Of a DNA stretch of 64,000 nucleotides, positions 54,777-63,343 are shown one piece after another. The notes under the pieces were generated by a model. The model was not told the DNA's origin. It made no database searches and saw nothing but the letters and a program-made list of their open reading frames with translations. Within the stretch, counting starts at the first letter, position 1; each line of letters opens with the position of its first letter. A program made the position numbers and the translations under genes. Source of the stretch: GAS368 sp965227745 (lineage in GTDB: Bacteria; Verrucomicrobiota; Verrucomicrobiia; Opitutales; Opitutaceae); contig OZ245769.1 in the NCBI GenBank assembly GCA_965227745.1, forward strand, positions 5,022,001-5,086,000. Direction: 5' to 3'.

Positions 54777-55781
54777 ATGAAATCTCCTAAAAATCTCCTG
54801 ATCGCATCCCTCGCGGTGTTCTCGGCCGTCGTGTCCGTCATCGCCTGGAAGTACTACTGGAAGGCCGCCCAACTCGAAGTCGCTGCCGCCGGTGCCGAAG
54901 ATTCCGCCGCCCTGCGCCAGCGCCTCGCCGAGGCGGAGAAGCGCCGCCGTGAACTCGAGGCCCGCGTCGCGAGCCGCGGCACGCCCGGCGCCCGGACCGA
55001 TGGCGCGCCCGGCGAAGAGCGTCCTGCCGGTGAGCCCGGAGGTCGTGGCGGCCGGGGTGGCCGCGGCGGACCACGCGGCGATGAAATGCAGGCCGCCATG
55101 GAGCGCCCGGAAATGCAGCGCCTGATGGCGCTTCAGCAGAAAGCCGCGCTTGATGGCCGTTATGGCGCGCTCTTCAAGTCGCTCAATCTCAGCGGCGATA
55201 AACTCGCCACTTTCAAGAGCCTCCTCGCCGAAAAGGAAGCCACCCTCCAAGACACCATGCGCGTCGCCCGTGAGCAGGGCATCGATCCGCGCAGCGACCC
55301 CGAGGGCTTCAAGAAACTCATGGCCACCACGGCGGCCGAATCGAATGCCGCGATCAAGGCCGCGATCGGCGACGCCGCCTACGCGGAGTACGAGCAATAT
55401 CAGGCCACCGCACCGCAGCGCGCGGTCGTGAGCCAGCTCCAGCAATCGCTCAGTTACACCAGCGAGCCTCTCACCACCGCGCAGGCCGATCAACTCGTCC
55501 AACTCCTCGCTGCCACCACCACGCCGACCGGCGGATCTGAAATGATCGGCGGCGGCGGTCGCGGTGGCCCGATGGGCGGCGGTCCCGGCGGCGGCAACTC
55601 GGTGCAGATTACCACGGCGGCTGTCACCCAGGCGCAGACCGTCCTCTCCGCGACGCAGCTCCAAGCCCTTCAGGATTTGCAGACTCTCCAGCAAGCCCAG
55701 CGCCAAGCCCAACAACTCATGCGCGAATCCGGTGCTGGCAGTCCTCCCACCACCCCCGCCCGGACGACCGGCGGCGAGTAG
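54777..55781 (+). CDS. Membrane-anchored, Gly-rich coiled-coil protein of unknown function
   Basis: A 334-residue protein with an N-terminal signal anchor (LLIASLAVFSAVVSVIAW, residues about 7-24) and a charged coiled-coil (about 43-66, AALRQRLAEAEKRRRELEAR). A Gly/Arg-rich tract follows (about 78-100), then a helical region with MALQQKAALDGRYGALFKSL, a second Gly-rich patch (about 255-275) and a Gln-rich tail. No family was recognised. It follows the sigma-factor gene on the same strand and stands convergent to a histidine kinase that also has a Gly-rich extracytoplasmic loop. A role in stress sensing or envelope structure is speculation. Confidence 0.7.
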   Translation: MKSPKNLLIASLAVFSAVVSVIAWKYYWKAAQLEVAAAGAEDSAALRQRLAEAEKRRRELEARVASRGTPGARTDGAPGEERPAGEPGGRGGRGGRGGPRGDEMQAAMERPEMQRLMALQQKAALDGRYGALFKSLNLSGDKLATFKSLLAEKEATLQDTMRVAREQGIDPRSDPEGFKKLMATTAAESNAAIKAAIGDAAYAEYEQYQATAPQRAVVSQLQQSLSYTSEPLTTAQADQLVQLLAATTTPTGGSEMIGGGGRGGPMGGGPGGGNSVQITTAAVTQAQTVLSATQLQALQDLQTLQQAQRQAQQLMRESGAGSPPTTPARTTGGE

Positions 55782-55810
55782 CCCTTTCAGCATTCACGCT
55801 AAACCCATCC

Positions 55811-55847
55811 AACCGGCCCGTTCACTTCACCGTGACCGGGCCGTTTT
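55811..55847. terminator. Terminator between convergent genes
   Basis: A hairpin with CGGCCCG (55814-55820) pairing to CGGGCCG (55837-55843) and additional GTGA/TCAC pairing inside is followed by TTTTCTTT on the plus strand. It ends the Gly-rich protein gene and faces the end of the LytTR regulator gene. Confidence 0.75.
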
Positions 55848-55876
55848 CTTTGGTGCAAATTCTTCTGCTCCCTGAC

Positions 55877-56707
55877 TCACGCAAACTTCAACCGCTCCTG
55901 CAATTCGCGCACGCCGCGCGTCAGCGGAATCTTTGCGCCGGTCGTCAAGACGACGACATGCTCGTCGTTAAACGCCGGCTCCACCTCGCGCACGCGGTCC
56001 AGCCGGGCCAGCGCCGAACGGTTCAGGCGGAAAAATTCCTTGGGCGAGACCTGCGCCTCCACGGCGGCGAGCGTCTCGCGCAGCACAAAATTATCCTTCC
56101 CCGCGTGGATCACCACGTAGTTGCCCGATGCCTCGATCCAGTCGATGTCGGTCACTTTCACAAATCGCGTGCGATCCCGATCGCGCACCGCAAAGCGCGT
56201 CACTGGTCCTTGGGGGGCTTCGCCTTCGGCTCCCGTCCCACCGCCTGCTACTCCGGCCGATCCGCCACTCGTCGGCGCCCCGGCCTTGTTGCGTGACTCC
56301 AGCAGCGCGAGCAACCGCTCCGTCGCATCGTCCTTCTGATCTTTCTTCGCGAGCTTTTCCCGCGCGCGCACCAGCGCCGAGCGCAGCCGTGCGGGCTTGA
56401 AGGGTTTTAACAAATAATCGAGTGCGTGCACCTCGAAGGCATTCACGGCGTGCTCGTCAAACGCCGTGACGAAGATCACCACCGCCGGCGGCTTCGCCAA
56501 CTGCTTGAGCACCGCGAAGCCATTCATCTCCGGCATCTGTACATCGAGAAAAAGGATGTCCGGCATCCGCTGCGCGATCGCGGTCAACGCCGCAGGCCCA
56601 TTGGCACACTCCGCGAGGATTTCGATATCGGCCTCACCGGCGAGCAGGGTACTGAGACGCTCGCGGCCGAGGGGTTCGTCGTCGACGATGATCGCGGAGT
56701 ATTTCAT
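55877..56707 (-). CDS. LytTR-family response regulator
   Basis: A 276-residue response regulator. The receiver domain (1-120) has the acidic pair VDDE (Asp9-Asp10), phospho-acceptor Asp55 in LFLDVQMPEM, a Thr in FVTAFDEHAV and a Lys in YLLKPFKP. A Gly/Ala-rich linker (about 145-165) leads to a LytTR DNA-binding domain (about 170-276: DIDWIEASGNYVVIHAG, FFRLNRSALARL). Such regulators bind direct repeats in promoters. Its ATG overlaps the TGA of the upstream kinase gene, forming a two-component operon. Confidence 0.93.
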   Translation of the reverse strand: MKYSAIIVDDEPLGRERLSTLLAGEADIEILAECANGPAALTAIAQRMPDILFLDVQMPEMNGFAVLKQLAKPPAVVIFVTAFDEHAVNAFEVHALDYLLKPFKPARLRSALVRAREKLAKKDQKDDATERLLALLESRNKAGAPTSGGSAGVAGGGTGAEGEAPQGPVTRFAVRDRDRTRFVKVTDIDWIEASGNYVVIHAGKDNFVLRETLAAVEAQVSPKEFFRLNRSALARLDRVREVEPAFNDEHVVVLTTGAKIPLTRGVRELQERLKFA

Positions 56708-58278
56708 GCGAGAGCAGCGGGACTCATCGTCCGGCGCTCCGTCACAAAAGGCAACACGACTTCGACGCGCACTCCGCCCTCGGGCGGCGAGATGAGTTCG
56801 AGGCGTGCCTTGCCATTGTGCAGCGTGCGCAGCCGCTCCTCGGAGTTGGCGAGGCCGATGCCATGACGAGTCGTGGCGGCGCTCTTTTTGCCCAAGCCCA
56901 CGCCATCGTCCGTCACCGCGAGATGCAGCATATCGCCCTCGCGGCGCGCGGTGATCGTGATCGTGCCGGGCGCGAGGCGGGGCTCGAGACCGTGCCGAAT
57001 CGCATTTTCCGCGATGGGCTGGAGGAGGAAAGTGGGCACTAGCGCGGCCGAGGCGGTCGGGTCGATTTCACGCACGACGCGGAGGCGATGGCCGAGCCGC
57101 GTTTGCTCGATGGCGAGGTAGCGGTCGAGCAGCTCGATCTCACGCGCCAGCGGCACCTCGTGGTCCTTGTTCTCCAGTGAGGCCCGCAACAGATCGCTGA
57201 GATCACTGATCAATTCGTCCGCCGCATTCACATCGCGATGCACCAGCGTCGAAATCGCATTGAGCGTATTAAAAAGAAAATGCGGCTGCAGTTGCAGGCG
57301 CAGCGCATCGAGGCGCGCCTGCGTGAGGCCCGCATTCAGGGCCAGCGCCTGCCGGTCGCGCTCTTGCACGCGGCGATAGTAAGCGAGCGCGTGAGCGCCA
57401 CTCATGATGATGAGGTAGAGCGCGAGACCGAAATTCCCGCGCAGGGAAAGCGGGTTGAACGCCGCGAGATACCCGCCGCGAAATTCGGGGCCTGGGCCGC
57501 CGTCACTACCCGGCCCGCCCGGTCCACCGGGACCGCCGCGTCCGCTTCCCGGGCCGCCGCCAAAGCCGCGGCCTTCGCCGCCACGCGGGAAGCCACGGAA
57601 TTCTCCGCCTTTGGGCCCGCCGGGTCCCCGGCCACCGTCGCCACCTTTGCTCCAGCCTCCGGGCGGTGGTCCCATGTCGCCACTGCGGCCTTCGTCACGC
57701 GGACCGCCCGGCCCTGGCTGACGCGGCTCGTCGAACGTGAGCGTGGGCGTATCCGTATTCGTCGAGGTCTTGCGCTGGCGCCAATCCGGCGGGGGCCGGC
57801 GCCAGGCATTCGTGTCGCGCACAAAGCGGCCATTGCGCGGCCCGCTCCCACCGGGGCCACCGCCGCCGCCAGGGCCGTTGCCGTAAAGCGCGCGCGTGGG
57901 TCCGAGCGCCGCCGTATTCATCCACCAGAGCGAAGCCACGCCGCAGAGCAGCGCGGCGATAAAATGCACCGGGATGCTCACCACCAAGCGGTCGCGCTCG
58001 AGGGGAAACCGGCGGCTCAGCCAGAAAATAATCGGCGTGAGGGCCACCCACAAAATCCAGTTCAGCGCCGAAATCCCCAGTGCCTCCGACCACTCGAACG
58101 GCCCCACCACCACCAGCAAAATTGCGAACGCAAACGTCAGCGCCGTCCAGATCGCCGCCTGGATGGCGAAGAGGGTGAGCGCATGGCGCGCCCGACTGGG
58201 CGAGGGTTCAGACACGGACATCGAGGGAGCGGTGGACTCAGGCGAAGCGGGCACACGCGGAGTGAAACCGGCGGCCAT
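56704..58278 (-). CDS. LytS/YehU-type sensor histidine kinase with a Gly-rich loop
   Basis: A 524-residue membrane sensor kinase of the His_kinase (PF06580) type. It has three N-terminal membrane segments (about 33-60, 67-87 and 100-120). A very Gly/Pro/Arg-rich stretch follows (about 130-275, with many GGPGG/GRGGP words), then a fourth membrane segment (about 288-306). The phospho-acceptor region LQLQPHFLFNTLNAI is followed by a HATPase domain (PIAENAIRHGLEPR, VTDDGVGLG, GIGLANSEERL). The long Gly-rich insertion would lie between membrane segments 3 and 4 and is unusual for the family. It is the first gene of the operon with the LytTR regulator. Confidence 0.9.
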   Translation of the reverse strand: MAAGFTPRVPASPESTAPSMSVSEPSPSRARHALTLFAIQAAIWTALTFAFAILLVVVGPFEWSEALGISALNWILWVALTPIIFWLSRRFPLERDRLVVSIPVHFIAALLCGVASLWWMNTAALGPTRALYGNGPGGGGGPGGSGPRNGRFVRDTNAWRRPPPDWRQRKTSTNTDTPTLTFDEPRQPGPGGPRDEGRSGDMGPPPGGWSKGGDGGRGPGGPKGGEFRGFPRGGEGRGFGGGPGSGRGGPGGPGGPGSDGGPGPEFRGGYLAAFNPLSLRGNFGLALYLIIMSGAHALAYYRRVQERDRQALALNAGLTQARLDALRLQLQPHFLFNTLNAISTLVHRDVNAADELISDLSDLLRASLENKDHEVPLAREIELLDRYLAIEQTRLGHRLRVVREIDPTASAALVPTFLLQPIAENAIRHGLEPRLAPGTITITARREGDMLHLAVTDDGVGLGKKSAATTRHGIGLANSEERLRTLHNGKARLELISPPEGGVRVEVVLPFVTERRTMSPAALA

Positions 58279-58475
58279 CGCTAGGTCGAGACGGGAGGCA
58301 GGGTGAAGAGGGGCAAATCGAAGTAGGGCAGGAGGGGCGAGGAAAGGAAGACGCGGCGCCCATGAAAAAGTTCACAGGCGCCGCGGTTGCTACTTCCACA
58401 CACTTACTACCACACAAATGGGTTTGAGGCTTTGGCTCGTGAGGTCGGCTTTTCTGTAACTCTTAGTTGGCCGTC

Positions 58476-58895
58476 TCACCCCTGCTTGTCGGACGGAGCG
58501 GTTGTCGGTGCCTCGATTACGGTGCCATTGGCAAGAGTGAGAGAGCCATCGGCATTGCGCGTGGCGGTGCTGCCATCGGGCATGATGACGGTGCCGTCGG
58601 AATTAGCGCGGGCCGGGAGAACGAGCAGTGAGCCATCGGGCATCGTGAAGCTCGCGTCCGCCGTCGGGACCGCCGTCGTGACCACCGAGCCGTTGGGCAG
58701 GGCGATGGTCTCATCGCCGTCGAAATCCGGTGGCGTCAGCGAATAGGCTTCGACGACGACGGTCGGGAGGCGGAGGCCGAAGATGCGGGACTTGGCGGGC
58801 TTTGATTGCGCGAAGGCGGAGGTGCCGGTGGTGAGCGTGAGAACGGCTGCGGTGCAGAACAGGGCGAACCGGAGGAGAGCGAGTTGGGTCTTCAT
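58476..58895 (-). CDS. Small secreted protein with PDGS-type repeats
   Basis: A 139-residue exported protein with a signal peptide (about 1-29, ending SAFAQ). The mature part holds near-repeats of a 10-15-residue unit around x-P-(D/N)-G-S: ALPNGSVVTT, TMPDGSLLVL, IMPDGSTATR, and then NADGSLTLAN and LANGTVIEAP. Such repeats suggest a short beta-structure, possibly a binding or scaffold protein. No known family was recognised. The ATG at 58893-58895 is chosen because it gives the signal peptide. Confidence 0.6.
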   Translation of the reverse strand: MKTQLALLRFALFCTAAVLTLTTGTSAFAQSKPAKSRIFGLRLPTVVVEAYSLTPPDFDGDETIALPNGSVVTTAVPTADASFTMPDGSLLVLPARANSDGTVIMPDGSTATRNADGSLTLANGTVIEAPTTAPSDKQG

Positions 58896-59249
58896 GGGAG
58901 GAGGCTTTGAGCTGAGATTTTTTATTGGTTGCGATGAGTGCCGCCGCTGTGGGCGTCTCATCTGGCCACAGTTCTACGCTTTTCACCTCACGCGCCGATG
59001 GTTCTGGGACGAAACGGCGGAAAAATGATGCGGACCCGCGCTCTCCTCGTGACGAGTTTTTACCATGCGCAAATTGTGCTCACCAAAGATGAGTCGATTT
59101 AGCGCCGATATCGTCGATTCCTCGGCTCGTTTTACCTCTGAAAAACCCTTTTGAATCCAGTATTTAGCTATCGCACTCGGCGCAGCTATATCATCACGCC
59201 AGACACGACTTAGCACCTCGCTTCGGCCGCTGGTCGTGTCCCTCCGCGA
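58896..59249. other. Intergenic region, 354 bases
   Basis: The stretch between the PDGS-repeat gene and the SRPBCC gene is more AT-rich than average, especially 58910-58935. Short reading frames here lack supporting features. No repeat family copy, hairpin or RNA was recognised. Confidence 0.35.
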
Positions 59250-59708
59250 TCAAAATTTCAGCTCGGCGGTTTTCTTGCTTCGATAGTCGAAGATGCTTTC
59301 GAGCTTTCCGCGAATCCACAGCCGCTCCATCACCGTGCCGATCGGACCCCAGCCCACATCGTAGGCGATATCATCGGTCATCTGCACGCCGCGCCCATCC
59401 GCCGTCGGCGTGAAACGGTGCTCGTGATGCCACAGCCGATACGGCCCGATGCGCTGCTCATCGACGAAGTATTCGCCCTCGCGCACGTGCGTGATCTCGG
59501 TGAGCCACCGCGCGCGCACGCCCGGAAGAATTCCCACGCGATACTCGATCAATTGCCCCGCATACATCCGTGGCGCGACCTCGCCGATGATTTGAAACGG
59601 CATGTCCGGCGGCGTGAGCGCGTCGAGATTTCGCGGCGTCGCAAAAAACTCCCAGATGTCGGCTGGCGCTCCGGCGATAAACTGTTCGCGATGAAGATGG
59701 CGGATCAT
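59250..59708 (-). CDS. SRPBCC-fold ligand-binding protein
   Basis: A 152-residue START/Bet v1-like protein. The pattern is HREQFIAGAPADIWEFFATP at the N-terminus, LTPPDMPFQII, a central YRVGILPGVRARWLTEITHV and a C-terminal helix with WGPIGTVMERLWIRGKLESI. Such proteins bind hydrophobic ligands; no specific role can be given. The start is one of the few in the window with an SD-like AAAGGA about 8 bases upstream. Confidence 0.8.
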   Translation of the reverse strand: MIRHLHREQFIAGAPADIWEFFATPRNLDALTPPDMPFQIIGEVAPRMYAGQLIEYRVGILPGVRARWLTEITHVREGEYFVDEQRIGPYRLWHHEHRFTPTADGRGVQMTDDIAYDVGWGPIGTVMERLWIRGKLESIFDYRSKKTAELKF

Positions 59709-59873
59709 GGAGGTCCTTTAGTTGCACGAAAAAGCCTCCCTCGCAAACCACCCGAGCGATTCCGTAAAGCGACATTGCTGAAAACGAAATGGGAAGTGTC
59801 CGCGCCGCCCCCGCGTAGTGATACTTACCCCATTTATTTTGCGGACGCCCCTATTCCCTGCGCGAAATCGAGT

Positions 59874-60806
59874 ATGCCCTTGTCCGAAGCCACGCTCTCC
59901 CGCCTGAGCGACGAAGCCTATGCGTTCCTCACGGAACGGGCTTTGCTCGGTCAATTCGAGGCGCTGGAGCGTCGGCGAGGCGAGGTGCTCACGGCCCGTC
60001 CGCGTTTCGGCGTGTTGTCGCGGAAGGAAGCGCGCGATGCCTTTGCCCAATCGATGCAGGAGCTCGACGAAGCCGAGGCCGAGTTGCGCGGCCGCCTCGC
60101 CCAGATCGAGGGCATCGCCAATGTGGTCCGTCCGATCGTGCGGGAGGATGTATCCACTTATCTCGCGGCCGAGAGTCCCGACTACTGTCGCCTGCTCCAG
60201 ATCTATGCCCGCATCGACGATTGGGAGCGCGCCTGGCGCCACATGCCCGATCTCGTGACCGCGTTTACGCGCGATCTACGCGGCCTGCGCGCGGCGGCTG
60301 TTGCTTCGCAGACGTCGCACGAGCCCTGCCTGCAAGAGGTCGCCGTCTTGCGCGAAAGCGCCGATAATCTCGCGCGCCTGCAGCACGAATTCTCGATCAT
60401 CGAGCAGGCCGCGCTCACCGGCGCCCCGCCCGAAATCGCCGAGCATTTTCGCTTTCCCGCGTTGCCCGATTTGAAGCGCGCCCCTTGGGTCACCAAGCTC
60501 GCCACGCTTCCGCCGGCCACCGTGATCAACGAGGTCACGCAGGTGGAAGCCGAGTTTCGCGCCTTTCTCGCCGAGCCTCCCGCGCAACGCATGGCCCTGC
60601 TCCAAGCCAGCCGCGATCTCTGCATCCGCCTCGCCAACGAGCTTCTCGAAAATTACTGGAACGTGCTCCGCGAGCACGCTCGCATGCACTACGTCGAAGA
60701 CCGCGCCGTCGACGACGTGATCGCGATGCTCAGCGAGCGCTACATCGATGCCGATATCCAGCGTCGTCAGCAGGAGCTCACGATCGCCCCGTTTCAGGTG
60801 CGCTGA
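59874..60806 (+). CDS. Helical protein of unknown function
   Basis: A 310-residue charged, mostly helical protein without signal or membrane segments. It starts MPLSEATLSRLSDEAYAFLT. A likely coiled-coil covers about residues 48-80 (ARDAFAQSMQELDEAEAELR), and another helical block lies around 190-260. No family was recognised. The ATG at 59874 is preferred because the upstream frame overlaps the SRPBCC gene on the other strand. It is a single plus-strand gene between minus-strand units. Confidence 0.65.
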   Translation: MPLSEATLSRLSDEAYAFLTERALLGQFEALERRRGEVLTARPRFGVLSRKEARDAFAQSMQELDEAEAELRGRLAQIEGIANVVRPIVREDVSTYLAAESPDYCRLLQIYARIDDWERAWRHMPDLVTAFTRDLRGLRAAAVASQTSHEPCLQEVAVLRESADNLARLQHEFSIIEQAALTGAPPEIAEHFRFPALPDLKRAPWVTKLATLPPATVINEVTQVEAEFRAFLAEPPAQRMALLQASRDLCIRLANELLENYWNVLREHARMHYVEDRAVDDVIAMLSERYIDADIQRRQQELTIAPFQVR

Positions 60807-60820
60807 TCGCTGCTGGTTAG

Positions 60821-61765
60821 TTACGCGTTTGACTTCGCAGGCGTAGCCCCGGCCGCAACCGTCGCCGGCTTGCTCTTCTGCACCGTGATGATCGCCACCG
60901 ATGCGACGATGATCGCCGAGGCGACGAGCGTCCGTGGGCCGATCGGCTCCTGCAGCAACAGCCACCCAAGAAACACCGCGACGACGGGATTCACATACGC
61001 GTAGGTCGAGACGCGCGCCGGCGTGCTGTGCTTCATCAGCCACACAAACGTCGAGAAGCCCACCAGCGAACCCACGACCACCAGATAGCTAAACGCCCAC
61101 CACGCCTTCGGTGTGATCGCCGCAAAATTAAGTGCTGCAAAATCATGATGAATGAGCGCGACGATCGTCAGCGCCACACCTCCCGCGAGCATCTGCATTG
61201 ACGATGCGAGAAACAAATCCGTCCCGTGCTTCGACCGCCGCGAGTAGATCGAGCCCACGCTCCACGAGACGCACGCGAGGAGAATCGCCGCGACGCCGCC
61301 CAGGTTTAGCCCGCCCTCCGCGGGATTTTCCCACGGGGCCGCGAGCCACGTCACACCTGCGAAGCCCAGTAGGAGCGCGCCCATCGTCGCCGCGCTCGGC
61401 CGTTCCCCACCCGGCCAGACCCATTCGGTCAAAACGATAAAGAGCGGGCTCACGCCGATTAGCAGCGCCGTGATACCCGACGGCACAAACTGCTCCGCCC
61501 ACGACACCGCGCCATTTCCGCCGAGCAGCAAAAAGGTCCCGATGATCGCATTGATCCGCCATTGCTTCGCCGTCGGCCAAGCCGCCCCGCGCAATTTCAG
61601 AAACGTAAAGAGCGCTCCGCCTGCGAGGAGAAATCGTCCCGCCGCCATCAGAAACGGCGGCATCGATTCGACCGCGACGCGAATGCCGAGGTAAGTGCTG
61701 CCCCAGATGAGATAGATCGCGGCAAACGCGACGACGAGGGCGGTGCGGGAAGGTGCGGTGCTCAC
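60821..61765 (-). CDS. EamA-type drug/metabolite transporter (YedA-like)
   Basis: A 314-residue inner-membrane protein with ten predicted helices in two EamA repeats. The first has IYLIWGSTYLGIRVAVESMP and the second ILLACVSWSVGSIYSRRSK, with FGWLLLQEPI-like YVNPVVAVFLGWLLLQEPIG near the end. It is probably an exporter of amino acids or metabolites. The start is a GTG 6 bases after the stop of the second EamA gene, in one operon with that gene and the GNAT gene. Confidence 0.88.
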   Translation of the reverse strand: MSTAPSRTALVVAFAAIYLIWGSTYLGIRVAVESMPPFLMAAGRFLLAGGALFTFLKLRGAAWPTAKQWRINAIIGTFLLLGGNGAVSWAEQFVPSGITALLIGVSPLFIVLTEWVWPGGERPSAATMGALLLGFAGVTWLAAPWENPAEGGLNLGGVAAILLACVSWSVGSIYSRRSKHGTDLFLASSMQMLAGGVALTIVALIHHDFAALNFAAITPKAWWAFSYLVVVGSLVGFSTFVWLMKHSTPARVSTYAYVNPVVAVFLGWLLLQEPIGPRTLVASAIIVASVAIITVQKSKPATVAAGATPAKSNA

Positions 61766-61771
61766 AAGAAA

Positions 61772-62689
61772 TTAGTTCGTTGGTTGGACCTTCATGGGCA
61801 ACGGCACCGGGGCCGTGCGCGCCACCGCCGCTCTGCGGCCCAGCGCCACCAGCGCGATTACGCACGCCGCGGTCACCAGCGTCATCGGCCCGATGTGCTC
61901 GCCGAGGATCAGCGCCGCCCAGCCGAAAGTCAGAAACGGCTGGAGCAATTGCACCTGGCCCACCCGCGCCACGCCACCCCACGCGAGTCCTTGATACCAG
62001 ACGATGAAACCGATAAAGACACTGATGAGGCTCACGTAACCAAAGCCCAGCCACCCGCGCGCCGAAGCGTGCAGGCCGTGCTGCACTACGCTGTAGGTGA
62101 CCGGAACCGCGACGAGCGGAACGGCGATCAGCAGCGACCAGCAGATCACCCGCCACCCACCGATCTCGCGTGCGAGCCGACCGCCTTCGGCATAGCCGAG
62201 CCCGCACACGGCCACGGCGATCAGCAACAGCGAGTCTGACGGCGTGATCTTCCACCCGCTTTCCGCGAGAGCAAAGACGACGACGATCACGCTGCCCGCC
62301 GTCGCCGCCAGCCAGAAGGCCCGCGAGGGTCGCTCGTGGGCGCGCAGCACGGCAAAGAGCGCTGTCGAAAGCGGTAGCAGACCCGTCACGACCGCCGCAT
62401 GCGCCGACGGCGCGTGGCGAAGCGCCAGCGAGGTCAGCAGCGGAAATCCAATGATCGCCCCCAACGCCACGATCACGAGCGAAACCCAATGCCGCCGCTC
62501 CGGCAGTCGATCACGGTTCCAGATCACGATCAGCGACCCGAAGAAAGCTGCGACGACCGCGCGCCCGACTCCGACCACCACCGGGTCAAGCTCCGCCACG
62601 GCGAGCCGGGTCATCGGCAGCGTAAAGCTGAAGCAGGTCATTCCCACCGCGCCCAAAAGGAGGCCGCGCGTTTCGTGTCCACGACTCAT
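61772..62689 (-). CDS. Second EamA-type transporter
   Basis: A 305-residue EamA/DMT protein with about ten helices (GMTCFSFTLPMTRLAVAELD at the start, LLQPFLTFGWAALILGEHIG near the end). It is clearly a different sequence from its downstream neighbour, so it is not a recent duplicate. The two could work on different substrates or as a pair. Its ATG overlaps the stop of the GNAT gene by four bases. Confidence 0.87.
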   Translation of the reverse strand: MSRGHETRGLLLGAVGMTCFSFTLPMTRLAVAELDPVVVGVGRAVVAAFFGSLIVIWNRDRLPERRHWVSLVIVALGAIIGFPLLTSLALRHAPSAHAAVVTGLLPLSTALFAVLRAHERPSRAFWLAATAGSVIVVVFALAESGWKITPSDSLLLIAVAVCGLGYAEGGRLAREIGGWRVICWSLLIAVPLVAVPVTYSVVQHGLHASARGWLGFGYVSLISVFIGFIVWYQGLAWGGVARVGQVQLLQPFLTFGWAALILGEHIGPMTLVTAACVIALVALGRRAAVARTAPVPLPMKVQPTN

Positions 62690-63216
62690 GCGAGAGGGAT
62701 TTCCTTGTAGTAGATGATGGTGTCGATGAGCGAACCGTCCGGGTCGCCGGCATAACGCGGAACGACGCCCGCCTTGCTGTATCCAAGGCGCTCATACAAA
62801 CCCACGGCGTTGCCGCTCGCGCTCGTGTCGAGGACGAGGAGGGAGCGCTGTTGCGCGCGCGCGGCAGCTTCCGCCGCATTCATCAGCGCGCTGCCGATGC
62901 CCCGGCCCCGCTGGGTCCGCAGCACGAGCAGCTTTTGGACTTCGCAGCGATGCCGGGAGTTGGGCTTCTGCGCGAGGTCGAGTTGCACACTGCCGACGAT
63001 GGTCCCGCTTTCATCGCGTGCCACCAGCACCACGCGATGGCCCGCCGCGACTCCATGCATCACGCCAGCCCAAAATGCCGCCACCTCCGCCTCCGGCAGG
63101 GGCACGAGGTATCCGACCGAAGCTCCGCCCTCCACCGCATCGCGCAGGAGAGCGTGCAGCGCAGCGAGGTCGGCGGGTGCGAGCGGTGCGGACAGATGTG
63201 AAATCGACGGAGGCAT
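62686..63216 (-). CDS. GNAT-family N-acetyltransferase
   Basis: A 176-residue acetyl-CoA-dependent acyltransferase. The acetyl-CoA loop is LVLRTQRGRGIGSALMNAAE and the C-terminal part YERLGYSKAGVVPRYAGDPD with IIYYKEI. The similarity is to small-molecule acetyltransferases that detoxify amino-acid analogues or antibiotics. Coupling with two EamA exporters hints at a modify-and-export unit, which is inference. Confidence 0.85.
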   Translation of the reverse strand: MPPSISHLSAPLAPADLAALHALLRDAVEGGASVGYLVPLPEAEVAAFWAGVMHGVAAGHRVVLVARDESGTIVGSVQLDLAQKPNSRHRCEVQKLLVLRTQRGRGIGSALMNAAEAAARAQQRSLLVLDTSASGNAVGLYERLGYSKAGVVPRYAGDPDGSLIDTIIYYKEIPLA

Positions 63217-63343
63217 TTCTAGTTATGGGATTGGAACCACAGAGGCACAAAGACACAGAGATTGAATCGAGACACCAAAGTGAGCCCAGCTCAGATGTGT
63301 TCTCTGTGCCTCCGTGACTCTGTGGTTCATTTAATCGGGCTCG
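63217..63343. repeat. Inverted CACAGAG-type repeat pair
   Basis: Positions 63235-63260 (AACCACAGAGGCACAAAGAC...) and 63301-63327 (TCTCTGTGCCTCCGTGACTC...) face each other as an imperfect inverted repeat around a 40-nt spacer. The same family occurs singly at 6900 and 28590 and as an inverted pair at 48117/48321. Confidence 0.7.

Noticed and set aside
58983..59216. A 77-codon minus-strand frame upstream of the PDGS-repeat gene
   Set aside because: It has no signal, domain or start context and lies in AT-richer intergenic DNA.
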